DNA of 64,000 nt from Sistotremastrum niveocremeum HHB9708. Taxonomy: Eukaryota; Basidiomycota; Agaricomycetes; Sistotremastrales; Sistotremastraceae. Both the position numbers and the translations under genes were made by a program. The notes below the pieces were generated by a model that saw only the letters and a program-made list of their open reading frames with translations, was not told where the DNA came from and did no database searches. This document shows, one piece after another, positions 43,423-55,962 of the stretch (position 1 is its first letter; each line of letters begins with the position of its first letter). Location of the stretch: assembly GCA_001630475.1 (NCBI GenBank), contig KV419400.1, positions 310,940 to 374,939 of the forward strand, given 5' to 3'.

Positions 43423-44334
43423 TCATCCACTTGGCATCCGGAACACTCGGCCTCGGCCCCGTGCCGATCCCTTTCCCCGCCGGCTCTGCAACACAACAAG
43501 CCCAAACATCGCAGCCGTAGCCGCAGATAGTGAAAACCAAGTTGCAGCGTATGTAGCGTGCATATTCCTCAGATCAGGTGTTGGTGTCCGTCCAATAGGT
43601 TCTCCGCGCCTCATCTGCAACTCTGCATCTCCACCGTGTCCCGTGAAAATTTCTTCTATCAGAAAGTGTCCGGCGTCTTCAGCTCCTGCAATTTTGCTCA
43701 TCGCCGCAACGTCTGCCCAATACCATGTACCCCGAGAGGGGTCATTATCAGGGGTGAACCGACCACGGACAGCACTTGGCCGCACAAAGCCTTCGATGAT
43801 GACCTCCTCTTGCGGCGCAGCAACTGAATCTCGCATGGCGTTGGAGACAAATCCGCGGTTGACAAGAATCTTGGATCCGTCGTCCAAGACCATTGGTGTG
43901 ATAACATTGTATCCGTGTACGTTGTCTCGTGTCTTTGGCCCCAGGAATATCGTATGCGCATGGTCCCACTTGCCTTTCAGTAGGACTCTTCGATATTCAA
44001 GTTCTTTCAACGCGTCTTCTCTACGGGAATTATTATATCAGTTCAGTATAAGTGTCACAGTCAAATAAACATACGTTGTAAATTTTGGAGACGTCAGAAT
44101 CATTGGGTCGGCTTGTATTCGCCCCTCGACTTCATCTATAAGAGCCAGCTTCCATTCCAATCGCCGTAATTGCCATACGCCAAGCCCAAGTGTGATGAGG
44201 GGAATGGAGCCAAGCACAAATAGAGATGGCTTGAACCACCCCTGTCTTCGTGTGGTGTTCAGAGACGCTGTTTCATGTGCAGAGGCAAAGTACCGAACAC
44301 GACCTGGGCGGACGAGTTTGGAAAGCCGGTACAT
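43423..44334 (-). CDS. SHY1: SURF1/SHY1, cytochrome c oxidase assembly factor
   Basis: SURF1/Shy1 assists cytochrome c oxidase assembly (Cox1 maturation) in the mitochondrial inner membrane. The N-terminus MYRLSKLVRPGRVRYFAS is a likely presequence. A first membrane helix, SLFVLGSIPLITLGLGVWQLRRLEWK, carries the family GxWQLRRLxWK motif. The intermembrane domain follows (ELEYRRVLLKGKWDHAHTIFLGPKTR, GYNVITPMVLDDGSKILVNRGFV, PRGTWYWADVAAMSKIAG-like), and a second helix TWFSLSAATAAMFGLVVLQ lies near the C-terminus. One intron near 44034-44075 is supported by frames. It is divergent from SLA2 over 105 bp. Confidence 0.95.
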
Positions 44335-44439
44335 GGGTCATCGGACATTGCCGGCCGCAGTATCCTGACGCTGTCGAGAGGCCATCCTTGCACACATGCA
44401 AGTATTCAATGCTCAGAATTACATACACACGGCTCAACT
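44335..44439. promoter_or_regulatory. Divergent promoter SURF1 / SLA2
   Basis: A 105-bp gap lies between the SURF1 start codon (44334, minus) and the SLA2 start codon (44440, plus). No clear TATA box or known factor site was recognised. Confidence 0.45.
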
Positions 44440-47400
44440 ATGGCTAGGCATACCACTCACAGGACCCGACAAACTTACGATGTCGATGGAGAGGAATTCC
44501 ATCAACCGACGCGGCCTGTCGACAAAGAGAAGGCCGAACAAGAAATCTCCGTGAACATCAAAAAGGCTACCAGTCCTGACGAGACTGCGCCAAAGCAAAA
44601 GCATGTTCGAAGTCGGTGACCCTTCTTATCAAATATTGGCGATTCGCTCATCAGGTCAATGTGTAGAATGCATCGTATTCACCTGGGACTATCACTCGTC
44701 AATGTCGATATGGTCTGGCTTGCGAGTTCAACCTATCCTCTCCGACGAAGTGCAGACATTCAAAGCGCTCATTCTGGTCCATAAAGTGCTTCAGGAAGGA
44801 CATCCTGTGGTACGTCGAATTTCACTGGATCGCAGGATGACCTCATTGTATGTTAGACTATCAGGGAAGGGCAAGGGCAGACTGGTTGGCTTGAAACGTG
44901 TGCCCGTACCGTCGGGGTCGACGGGCAACGTGGATATGGCTCTCTCATCCGGACTTATGTCCAGTTCCTCCTCGCTAAGCTTCGCTTCCACCGTCTTCGC
45001 CCGGATTTCAATGGCTTGTTCGAATACGAGGAGTATGTTACGCTGAAGGGCATTGATGATCCTAACGAAGGGTGTGTGGTCTGTAATCCTGATCATGCCT
45101 TGTACTGACATAGTTACGAAAGCTATGAGATTATTTCCGATCTCATGGGACTGCAGGATCAGATCGAGTCTTTCCAACGAATGGTCTTCGCTCATTTCCG
45201 TCATTCCAATAACAACGAATGTCGCATCTCTTCGCTCGTTCCCCTGGTCAAGGAGTCATATGGAATCTACAAATTCATCACTTCAATGCTCCGCGCTATG
45301 CATCGCCGGACAGACGATATCGACGCTCTCGAACCCTTGAAGCAACGCTATGTCGCTCAACATCACGCATTAAGGAAATTCTACTATGAATGCTCAAATT
45401 TGAAGTATTTAACTGGTCTCATTAATGTCCCCAAACTTGGCCAGGTGCGTTTCCGAGGTTCGACTATCACAGATGTTCTGAGTCTGGTTTTCAGGAACCG
45501 CCTAATCTCATGCAATCCGGCGATGCTCCTGATCTTCCACCACGCCCTGGCAATGCGAAGTCTCCTTCACCACCTCCCGCAGCGCCATCTCCAGTCGGTG
45601 TTGACATCGGAGAGCAAGCCCGGATCATCAAACAATATGAAGAACAACAAGCTGCTTTAGTAGCTCGTCGTGAAGAAGATGAACGCAATCGGCGAGAACA
45701 GGAAGCTCGTCAGCAAAGGGAATTTGAAGAGCTTCAAAGACAGCAAGCCGAGAGAGAAAGACAGGCTCAGGAACAACTGTTAATGCAACAACAGCAGATG
45801 GTGCAAAGCCAGGCTGCCGCTCAGGCGAATGAATTGGAAAGACAATTGTTGGCTATGCGAGGGCAGTACGAGCGCGATCAACTCCTCCTTGAACAATACG
45901 ACCGAGTAAGTTCGTTGACACTCATTCGCTGAATAGTTATTGACCTATTGTATAGAGAGTGAAGGCTCTCGAAGGAGAGCTCGCTGGCATATCCGTCACC
46001 GTTGGATCTCAGATCAACTCCAAGGACGACCTGATCAAGCAATTGCAAGACCAAGTGGCTCTTTGGCGCAACAAATATGAGTCCCTCGCCAAGCTTTACA
46101 CTCAACTTCGAACGGAGCACCTTGATCTTTTGAGTAAGAGCAAGCAGTTGCAACTCAAAGCCAATTCGGCCCAGGAAGCTATCGATAAGATGGAGAGAAT
46201 GGAGAGAGATATCAAGGCGAAGAACCTTGAACTCGCTGATATGATTCGAGAGAGGGATCGTGCTAGATTCGAAGTCGATCGCTCGAAGTCGGTAAGTATT
46301 CTAGATGTTTACACTCTTAGCGTCGCCTCATTCTGTGTTTCAGAACCACAAGGACGAGATAGATCGTCTCAAGCGCGAATTGAACTTTGCTAACGAGCGT
46401 GCCGATGACGCGTCCCGTAACAAGAGCTCTGAGGTCACTAGCTTGCTCAACAAGTACAACAGGCAGCTTAACGAGCTTGAGGACTCCCTTCGCGTCAGTT
46501 TTCACAATAGTTTCGATTTACCCCGAGTTTATGTGACCACTGCTTCTAGTCGAAACAAATCCAAATCGACGATCTACTACGTAAAGTCGAAGACAGCAAT
46601 GGCGACCTGGAGCGTCTCCGAGAAGAGAAGGATCAAGAGATACAGATCCTTCAAGAAGGCATGGACCATACTATACAGCAGATGTCTGATCTCCAACAGG
46701 TATGACGTTTCGTGTTCAGTTCGCGTGCACTTCTGACTTTTCTGGGCATAGACTCAATCGTTCACGGAACAAGCCAATAACACTCAGATCGATACCCTCA
46801 TCCTCGATAACAGAAAGAAACTCAATCAGATCATCGGTCCGTTCTCAAACATCTAACATTCATAGCAATCCTAACACATAGTACCAGATTCTATCTTACA
46901 AGCTTGTGTTCAGAAAGTAGACGACGCCATATACGATCTCGAGTCTCCAGCGCAGGCCGGCAATCTCAACTCTACCCCAGAGTACACGTTGTCGATGATC
47001 GAAAAGGCAGTCAATAACGCAACCGAGTTTGCCACTATCTATAATCTTTACCTGGGCCAAGAACTCGGCGGCGATCACGTTGATGTCATCAAGAGCGCCA
47101 ATGAGTTTGCGCAGTCCTTGGCTGAAGTCTTAGTCAGCACCAAGGGTTTGACGCGGTTGTCAGAAAACGACGATGCTTCAGACAAACTCATTGGTGTCGC
47201 CAAAAATTCAGGCGATGTTGGTCTTCGGATGTTCCTCAATTTGCAATCCTACAAGCTGGATCTCCTTCAACCAACCCAGCGCAAAGAGGTCGCGATGCGG
47301 AACAACTCTGAGGCACGCAACGCCCTTACCAAGTTATCAGAAACGGTCGAGCGACTGATTCCCAAAGCTGCTGCCTCGGTTGCCAAAGCGAATGGCGATA

Positions 47401-48119
47401 TTGGAGACTTGGTCGAGCAAGAAATGTTGGGCGCCGCCCGCGCTATCGAAGCTGCCACCCAACGATTGCATGAGCTGATGTCACGGCCTCGCGATTCTTC
47501 AAGATACAGCGCTGTGGACATTCAAGTTCACGATGCTATATTGTCGTCAGCGCTCGCGATTGCTCAGGCAATTGCCCGACTCATCCAGGCTGCAACCGAT
47601 TCTCAACGAGAGATCGTTGCACAGGGCAAGGGCTCAAGCAGCTCTCAACAATTCTACAAGCGCAACAATCGCTGGACGGAAGGCCTTATCTCTGCAGCCA
47701 AATCTGTGGCTTTCGCCACCAATCTACTGATCGAGAGTGCAGATGGTGTCCTGTCCGGCACCCACTCGCTTGAACAGTTGATCGTTGCTTCAAACGAAGT
47801 CGCCGGCGCGACCGCCCAATTGGTTGCCGCATCGCGCGTCAAAGCATCGCTTATGTCGAAGACTCAGGATCGATTGGAGCTGGCTGCGAAAGCTGTCACC
47901 GAAGCATGCAAAGCGCTCGTCAAACAAGTTCGGGCTATTTCTGCGAAAGAGATTTCCCAGGAAGAAGTTGATTACAAGAATATGGCTGCGCTCGAGTTCA
48001 AGCGTCGTGAGATGGAGCAGCAAGTAGAAATCTTGAAACTTGAGAAGGAGTTGGGCGCTGCCAGACATAGACTAGGCGCTATGAGGCGAGCGGGCTACCA
48101 CACTGACGAGACGGATTAA
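44440..48119 (+). CDS. SLA2: SLA2/End4 endocytic adaptor (ANTH, coiled coil, I/LWEQ)
   Basis: SLA2 (Hip1R family) links clathrin coats and PtdIns(4,5)P2 membranes to actin at endocytic sites. The protein begins MARHTTHRTRQTYDVDGEEF, an extension ahead of the ANTH domain, which reads DETAPKQKHVR spliced to KCIVFTWDYHSSMSIWSGLRVQPIL and HKVLQEGHP. A Pro-rich region leads into a long Gln/Glu/Arg coiled coil (ARIIKQYEEQQAALVARREEDERN), further coiled-coil exons and a C-terminal talin-like I/LWEQ actin-binding module (RWTEGLISAAKSVAFATNLLIESADG), ending RRAGYHTDETD at 48119. The acceptor at 44651 is preferred because it gives KHVRKCIVFTW. About nine introns interrupt it. Confidence 0.95.
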
Positions 48120-48676
48120 AATGATTTACGCATTTCTTGATTTCTATGTATGTAATTTTTCTGACAAGGAATTGATACCAGCTTTGTCTTTCAGGTTCAC
48201 ACTGGTCCTTGGACCTTGGCGACGCTTGCCCTTGATTGCAGTATAATACTCTAGATGCCCAACATGAAACCTATGACACCAATGAAAGAGAACTGCTAGG
48301 ATTGATAAGGATAGTAAAAGTGGGGAATAAACAGACATCAAGGAAGATACTCGGTGATGGAACAAAATACCTGCAGCTACGTATATCAACAAAACATTAA
48401 ACCCAGAAAACTATGTAAAACGAATGCAAGGGAAACCGCGGTCCTTTCCGAGCGCGCGTAATACGGAAATGAAACTATGAAACTATGACGAAGTAGATCT
48501 CGAAGCTGATATGTAGGGTTAGGATAACTAATAACAGATGGCGTAAACAAGAGAAGGAAGTACTAGCGTAACACGAGGCAAGGGAAGACGAACCGAATGA
48601 AGGAAGGAAGGTATGACGGATCGAGAATCCGGGCAGAAGCAGAAGACTGCGCAAGATTAAGCTTAAGGATAAAACT
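48120..48676. other. Convergent 3' regions, SLA2 / Ser-Pro-rich gene
   Basis: About 560 bp, AT-rich. It reads as 3' UTR of both genes; no domain, RNA gene or repeat recognised. Confidence 0.5.
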
Positions 48677-51174
48677 CTAATACGAACCCTGCGACCCGCC
48701 GATCGTTTCAAATGAATGACCGCGTCCACCGAAATCGAAGAAGCTGTCGTCAACGAGTTCCACAGAATCGCGCGGTCCAAGTGGTTCATTGAGCAATCGC
48801 TTATTCCGACTCGTACTGAAAGTGTTGTCCTCTTCGTCAGCCTCTTCTCTGCTGGGAGACAGACTCGATTCTTGGTCAAGGTCGTCGTCATCGTCATCAT
48901 CTGCGAGACTGAGAAACGACGGTTTTTTCGACAGACCGCGTTGTTGACGGAGGGAACGTCTTGAGCTGGTTGATCCAGCACGTTTCCGCGATGCGGATGT
49001 AGAGGACGAAGATGGAGCTGCTGCATTCGGCGGCGACGACACCGTCTGCGACGAGAGTGTGCTCGTAATGCTCGCCTTTCGCGGAATAGCGCTCAAGCGA
49101 CGAGGGGCTGGACGTAAACTGATGAAAGTCTCTGTCGAAGGTGATGGACGAATTGGAGGCGGAGGCGGGGTCTGTGGTGTTTTGTTTATGGAAGGACTTC
49201 GGGAGGGTACAGAAATTGGTTGAGAGGAGTTGAGTGCTGCGGCGGGTCGTCGACGGGGAGGCGGAGAAAGAGGCAAAGGAGCAAAATCAGACGCGGGGCT
49301 ATCCGATACACTGTCTGTCTCAGGCGGATGAGGTGATGGTGGAGGCTTCGGAGTGGGAGGTCTGTCGAAGATTGCGGCGATCTCTTCGTAAGGCCTAATT
49401 TCATTCCCTCTGGGATTATAAGTCGGCCGAGGCTTAGGTTCTGAAACGCTCTTCAGATCTTCCTCGTCGTAAGCGGTCTCGCTCTCGAAAACGGAAGAAA
49501 CGAAGGACATGTCGCCGTTCGTACTGATGGGATCGCTCTGTACGCTGGTCATTGAGAGAACTTCATTTCGATCTCCTTTCGAAACCATCATCTTGGGTCC
49601 GCGATCTTTGCTTCCCCCAGAAAACAACCGCTTTCGTATCCCCGGCGTGTCCGCCTTCAGACGCTTATCCTCGACAACCCTTTCCTGAGGCTGTTGAGAA
49701 CGCGAAACAATCGAAAGACCTTTCGGAGGCGTAGTAGGGTGAAATGAACTCGCGTGTCGAAGCGGCGGTTGAGTCGAAGACACCGAACCATTAATATTGT
49801 GGAAGGACCGCTGATGGCGCATCGAAGTTCTGGCACTGTCGTCTGATTTAAATGATCCACTCGCAGTGCTCGCGTGACTTTCGACACGAGTTCGAGGCGG
49901 CGAAGTAAATTTGTCCAATGAAGACTGACTGCCGACCTTTTTCAGTCGTCTACTAAATGCGCCCGATATTTGCATAAAGGGTGATTTTGACTGATGTGCG
50001 TCAAGTTCGTACTTGAGATTGACGTCCACGATGGCCTCTTTTTCAGAGACAGGACTGCGCCCATGCTTAGACGATGATTTGCCTGATGACCATGGACGAT
50101 GGGGTTTTGACCGTCGATGGGGGCTCAGCGGCTGGTCTTCTGATGCGGTATCGTCTACAGGAGAATGCTTCGTCGAGGAAATAGTTGACGCAAATGAAAG
50201 GCTAGATACGTCGGATTCACCGGGAGGCGGGGGATTGAGCCGGAGCGTAAAGTCCTCTACATGTGACTCAGGAGGTGGAGGAAGCTTCTGTGTAGGAGGG
50301 GGAGGGGCCCGTGAAAGGGGCACTTTAGTGCGCATGATATTGGAAGCTCCGGATCGCTTGCGTATTGGCAAGACGGAGGAGGAACTGACGTTAGACTCGG
50401 TCTGAGCATGACCAGATAAAGTCACACTGCCGTCAGAAGTTGATGGTCGTGAAGGCCTTGGTGGAGCGGGGGTTTTAGATAAAGGAATGTTACTGTTGCG
50501 AGACTTGCTCGAGTGCAAAGGGGTTGCGATATCGTCAACGGCAAAATAAGAGACGGTAGGTTTAGGAGGTTCGCTGGGACGCCGGGGCTGCTTCGTGACT
50601 CCCGGAATACGAGAAATAGGGATATCGGATTGCCTTTAGACATTTTAGGACCAGGAAATTAAAAATGAAGACGCGGAACGGACCTGTTAGGCTTTAGAGA
50701 GGGGATCTCACGTGCCTGTGAACTCGTCGTAGAAGTGGGCGTGATGACCATGGGCTGAGATGCAAAGGGATCACGTCCACCTCCCGAAGAACGCCAGAAA
50801 GAGTTGCTTGTAGGGGTGATGGGGATGTCCAGCGAGTCGCGATCAGCTGTGGAATAGCTGCTATTTGTTGAGACCGGCGAAAAGGTGCTTTTCGACTTTG
50901 CACCGACCACCGTATTGCTTCTGAAGCGAGGGGTTAAAGGAGATGGTTCAGACGACACTGGTCTGTCCGGTTTTTTCGTAAGCCTGAGAGCCGACGCTAG
51001 GTCTCGCAGTCGAGAATTTGATGGATGCTTGGACATATTGAATGTGTCAGAGCGGTTTATATCTCTTTCCTGGCCGTCGTAATAAGCAGAAGAGTGCGGG
51101 TCGTCAAGAGGTCGGTCTCTCGATTTTGGACGTTGCCACCAATTGCGCTGTCCATGCGTAGGGGCCAACGACAT
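48677..51174 (-). CDS. Long Ser/Pro-rich disordered protein, unknown function
   Basis: I do not recognise the family. The start MSLAPTHGQRNWWQRPKSRD at 51174 is followed by Ser/Thr/Pro-rich sequence, and one intron near 50635-50682 joins SLKPNR to QSDIPISRIPG. The second exon is open for about 610 codons and is rich in Ser, Pro, Arg and Lys, with several PPPP runs and an EEIAAIFDRPPTPKPPPSP segment. A run of Asp (ADDDDDDDLDQE) and an acidic patch lie near the end, and it ends IGGSQGSY. There is no membrane segment. Many S/T-P sites suggest phosphorylation and Pro runs suggest SH3-type partners; both are inferred. Confidence 0.82.
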
Positions 51175-51688
51175 GAAGGATCAAAATAGAAAATGGAGAA
51201 AGACCGGGGAATGATGGAGATGGAAATGCTAGAGGCTCATGCACACATGGATGGCGTGACCAGCACCGACGTCAAGACTGTCCTGAGAGAGCAAGGGCGT
51301 CTTGTCAGAGAAAGGGAGAAGAAGAGCGTAGTACGCTCGCTTCGATACGTATATGAAAAGCCCCGGAGGCAGAATGGTACTTATCAATTACGTAATCCGG
51401 AAAGCGCTTAGCTAAGCTCCTCGTGTTCTTCTTCTCATTTAAGCTCCGCACTCTTGCCATATCCGGAAGCGGTTGGAGCCGGATATAGCAACTCTTCTTC
51501 CATTCAATTGAATAGTTTAAACATTCACGCTGGGCCGTGCCTGGAACCGTCAGGGTCCCGAGGTGCCGACGTCGGCATCGCGCGCCTAGTGTGACGTGTC
51601 GGGACCGACGGTGTGACGACCGACGACGTTGGAAGAATAAAATACTGAATTGTCCGACGGAACTGTACGTATTCAATACGTGTCTATA
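51175..51688. other. Intergenic, promoter of the Ser/Pro-rich gene
   Basis: About 510 bp between two minus-strand genes. A 72-residue plus frame at 51193-51411 is open but has no family and sits in the promoter. Nothing else is recognised. Confidence 0.45.
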
Positions 51689-52665
51689 TTATCCCAAGCG
51701 CGCCCATACGTCGTCCTCCTCCGCTTCCGCGACCGCCGCCGCTCGTGCAGGGCCGCTATGATTTCCTGCCCTCGGTTCTTCCGCTGATCGGTTCCCATCG
51801 CCTGCATCGAACAACACCTCCCCGGGCTGCCGTAAGTCCAGGGCGGGATCTTCGTCCTCCCACGGATTGTGTCCGGCATCGCCAGGAATGTCAATATCCA
51901 GCGGCGAATATCCTCCATTCCCCGCATGACTCAAGTCAATGGGCTTCGGTCTTCCAAATATCGACTTGCCAGATCTAACAACGAAGATGAGTCTGCGTCT
52001 CAGCCGCGGCGCAAATGAAAAAAGGGGGTGTGGCGTACGTTCGCATAACACTTGCTAGGCGACCAAACTGCATCACATTCCTCGCAACCAACAATAGGGT
52101 ATCCAATAACTCCTCTTCCTTGCTCCCTGAACTACATCCAGCGAAAATAATCACAATCACCGTGATGACGCATAGTGTTGTCAAGCATAAATCGAGAACA
52201 TTGAATGGGGCCTTCCAAAATTGCTATTCAAATGGTCAATAATAGCTTGCGAGGACAAATCATTCACTACGCACCTTCCCCAACGCAACAAATCTCACAG
52301 CTACTTCCAGGATCATTGCGCTGTTGATGATGATCTCCAGGATATAAAAGGCCAGGCCAGGACATCCATCTGCGAGACTCAACACCACGGTCGTCACACT
52401 CAGAGCAGCCATTCCAAGGTAGAGAAAGATGTAAGCATGAGAATGGACGAATCGATTGGCAAGTCCTTTTGCTATCTCTGAACGAGTTAGAGCATAATGT
52501 GATCGCGTGCGGCTAAAATGACGAAGATGTCAAGATGCAATGTGAGTGAGGCGATAGGGCGACTAGATTTGGGGCGACGGACATAGTTTGTTCAGCGCTG
52601 GTTCCTTGTAGTGGTTGTCTCTCCAGGTCACCCTCCGCTGAGGGTAGTGGTTCGTCGTTGTCCAT
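51689..52665 (-). CDS. Four-helix voltage-sensor-like membrane protein
   Basis: After splicing the protein begins MDNDEPLPSAEGDLERQPLQG. It continues SHYALTRSEIAKGLANRF into four membrane helices: YIFLYLGMAALSVTTVVLSL (S1-like), FYILEIIINSAMILEVAVRFVALGK (S2-like, with Asn, Glu and Arg in the usual places), FWKAPFNVLDLCLTTLCVITVIVIIF (S3-like, with Asp) and LLLVARNVMQFGRLASVMRTS (S4-like, with spaced Arg). The cytosolic tail is Asp/Pro-rich and ends ARAAAVAEAEEDDVWARLG. This layout resembles an ion-channel voltage-sensor domain without a pore, but the number of S4 arginines is low and I hold the function loosely. Three introns are predicted. An upstream in-frame Met at 52836 exists; I prefer 52665. 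Confidence 0.75.
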
Positions 52666-52826
52666 GCAGACGTCTCGCCGCTGCGCGGCACAGTGCAAGT
52701 TGACGCCGTTGGTAAACAAAGGTAAACTTGGCCGGACGATCTCGGCTTCGTCTGTTGACGTTCTGAGATTTGGCAATTGCGTCCTCTCTGTATAGACTAT
52801 AATACACCGGCATAATACAATATATT

Positions 52827-54440
52827 CTATATCCACTCAATCGGTACTTTATCGCTCTGACTAAACCAGGATGGCCTCAGTGCACTAGGTAGTCGAAGGC
52901 TCCGAATCTTACCGCCTTCGAGCACGACACCATTTTCGAGAAGCGCGATGATGAGCCTAGGAATCGCAGCCGCCGTGCCATTTAATGTGTGGACAAACGG
53001 TAACGAAGTCCTATGCCCTTCTTTGTCGATTTCTGGAGCTGAAGGGCCATGTCGTCGGTGTGTCATTAGTAATCGACGGGCTTGATAATCTGTGCAATTT
53101 GAAAGCGAAGTTATCTAGGATAACCTTTAACACCAAAAAAACACCAAAAAAGGAGCAAAAGCTTACCTCGCCCCAGGATCCTCTGCCAGGCATCCATGCT
53201 TCCACGTCGTATTTGCGATATGCAGTCGCGCCAAGCTCTTCAGAAGGCATATCAAGCAATCTTCAACCTTCATGAGCGTACTCAGATAAACGAAGAAAAA
53301 GCCCTTACCTATACGGAATACCCAACCCGCGAATAATTTCGAGTTGAATATTCTTCAAATCCTCCATCACGCGCTCGCTCTCCTTCTGCTCGCAGATAAC
53401 AAACATCTCCACTTTCGTAAACTGATGCAATCGATACAATCCCTTCGTATCCTTCCCTCTTGCACCAGCCTCAGCTCTAAACGCCTTTCCGACACTGACA
53501 AGCTTCTTCGGACCCTTCGACAAGTCCAAGATAGTATTGGCATATAAACCCGCCAGTGGTATTTCCGCCGTTCCAGCTAGGACGAGGCCCGGCTCTGAAG
53601 GACCAAGGGTATATGACTGTTGCAGCGCAGAACGGTGTTCTCGAGGATGGAATCCGCACCGAGCCGCAATATCGGTGCGAATGACATCGGGAGGTGCGAC
53701 GAGGGTAAATCCATGTTTGAGCACCGTCGAAAGGGCATATGATACCAACGCATGCTCAAGCATTGCGCCTTCATTAAGAAGATAAGCCCATGAGGAGCCT
53801 GTGACTTTCGCACCAGCCTCGAGATCAATGAGATTGAAAGTCTTCGCTACGTTCAGATGATCACGAGATAGGGATGGAGGGATGAGTTTTTCAGTCGGAG
53901 GATATTGTTCTAGGATTTTCGCATTCGATTCTGGACCAAGAGGTGTTTGGGGATGCGTATCGTTCGGTAGTGATTCGGCCAGTATACTCATTTGATCGTC
54001 GACTTCTGCTAATTCATCCTCGTACTTCTTCTTCAACGCTTTCACTTCTCGAGCTCTCCGTAGGGCCTCTGGGTCAGGTTTTGACTTCCCATCGTTAGTG
54101 AGTGCTTTTGATGCAGCGATGGCACTGTGTAATCGACCTGAGACTCTCTGATGCTCTTCGGATAAAGCGAGAATGGTATGGATGATATCGGAGGGAGAGC
54201 TTCGAAAGACATTCCGTCGAGCAATATCTTCGATTTTCTTGTCCTTATTCTCGATTAGAGCTCGAATGTTGAGCCTGGGTTTCGGAAGATTAGAAGGTGA
54301 CGCATGAATGCATCGTCCGCCTATCCATCGTCGAATAGCTCGGGCGTTGGATGTGTCAAGACCTATAGTTTACATCAAATTAATCATCTTTTCTAGCTTT
54401 GCTAAATGCCACAAACTTGACTTTTGGCCGTTCGAAGCAT
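52827..54440 (-). CDS. DIA4: Seryl-tRNA synthetase, probably mitochondrial
   Basis: A class II aminoacyl-tRNA synthetase charging tRNA-Ser. The N-terminus, rebuilt across a short intron, is MLRTAK followed by [23 protein letters not shown], Arg-rich and suited to mitochondrial targeting. The tRNA-binding coiled-coil arm is [27 protein letters not shown]. The catalytic core has [53 protein letters not shown], motif 2 [31 protein letters not shown] and motif 3 [19 protein letters not shown]. It ends SDKVPIEWI at 52827. The start codon is 60 bp from that of divergent RFC4. Confidence 0.92.
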
Positions 54441-54500
54441 GAGTCGTTCTCGAAAAGCTTGAACGCGTCGCGTCACATTTTCGTCACTCCATTCCCGACG
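54441..54500. promoter_or_regulatory. 60-bp divergent promoter, mitochondrial SerRS / RFC4
   Basis: Only 60 bases lie between the start codons at 54440 (minus) and 54501 (plus). Both 5' UTRs must start inside this gap or inside the opposite gene. No TATA box was recognised. Confidence 0.5.
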
Positions 54501-55876
54501 ATGTCCTCCTCGAAAGGCAAAGCTCCAGCAGAGGCTACCTATGAGCTCCCATGGTCTGGTCCCTGCTCATGATCCTGGATTCTTGAATGACTGATGCTGT
54601 TGGGGCAGGGTGGAAAAGTATCGACCTTTGACGCTCGACGATGTCGTCGGCAACTCTGAAACTATCGAACGACTCAAAATCATCGCTCGCGATGGCAATT
54701 GTCCCCATATCATCATATCTGTACTTCCCTGCCGTCCCCCTATCTTTCACGTGTCTGATCAAGCCGCGTAGGGGATGCCTGGAATCGGAAAGACGACAAG
54801 TATACACTGCTTGGCACATCAGTTACTGGGGAACGCATACAAAGAAGGCGTGATGGAACTCAATGCATCTGATGAACGGTGAGCAGTCATAGTCCATGAA
54901 TAAATGTGTGTAGCTGATTGTCGTGAAGTGGCATCGATGTCGTCCGAAATAAAATAAAATCCTTCGCTCAGAAAAAAGTGACATTACCACCTGGTCGCCA
55001 TAAAATCGTCATCCTCGACGAAGCAGACAGGTCTGTTATCCTTTCCTCTCAATTCCAATTCCTCCATCTCATAAAACCCGCAAAGTATGACAGCAGGCGC
55101 TCAACAAGCACTTCGACGAACGATGGAGATCTTCTCCAACACGACGCGGTTCGCTCTAGCATGCAACATGTCGAACAAAATCATCGAACCTATTCAATCT
55201 CGATGTGCAATTCTTCGCTATGGAAAATTACGCGATGCAGAGATCCTCAAACGTCTTTTGGAGATTTGCGAGATGGAAAAGGCACGTACAGCCCTCTATG
55301 GACCTACTAGTGATCTGATCCGCTCAATAGGTCAAATATAACGACGACGGTCTGACAGCCTTGATTTTCACCTCGGAAGGCGACATGCGTCAAGCAATCA
55401 ATAATCTTCAGTCGACGCATTCAGGCTTCGGTTTCGTCTCTGCAGACAATGTATTCAAAGTCTGCGATCAACCGCATCCGGTGCTCGTCCAAGCACTGCT
55501 GAGATCGTGTCATAAGTCCAATATCAACGATGCGATGGAGAAGCTACAAGAGCTTTGGGATACGGGATATAGCGCTATTGATATTGTGACTACACTTTTC
55601 AGGGTGGTGAAGACGTTTGACGAGTGAGCTCTCCTTTGAAAATCGCATGCCTCTTTTTAAACTAAACGCTTTCCAGGTTACAAGAGTACACAAAACTTGA
55701 GTATATCAAGGAGATCGGCTTCACGCATATGAGAATATTGGAAGGCGTCGGCACGATAGTCCAACTCGGTGGCCTCCTTGCCCGCTTGTGTAAAATTGTA
55801 CGTTCCCCCTTTCCCTATTTTTAGCCTCCTTAACATGATCGCACAGAACATGAAACCAGACTTGTTCAAAGTTTGA
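54501..55876 (+). CDS. RFC4: Replication factor C small subunit (yeast RFC4, human RFC2)
   Basis: An AAA+ ATPase of the clamp loader that places PCNA on [21 protein letters not shown] is spliced to [37 protein letters not shown], and the next exon starts [20 protein letters not shown], so an intron lies inside the Walker A region. Walker B and sensor 1 follow: [10 protein letters not shown] spliced to [40 protein letters not shown] (SRC arginine finger). The tail has [18 protein letters not shown] and [24 protein letters not shown] and ends MKPDLFKV at the stop 55874-55876. The DNA-binding loop and SRC motif show it is a small subunit, and the overall wording fits yeast Rfc4 best. About seven introns. 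Confidence 0.96.
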
Positions 55877-55962
55877 ACGCTACATTATATTGCATCTTAT
55901 TTGTACTACCAACTATTGCTTTCAATGCCGCTGTCGTCTTATGATGAATGCTCTTCACCTGC

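Noticed and set aside
51193-51411. 72-residue plus-strand frame rich in Met, Arg and Glu
   Set aside because: It lies in the promoter of the Ser/Pro-rich gene, has no family and no supporting partner exon.
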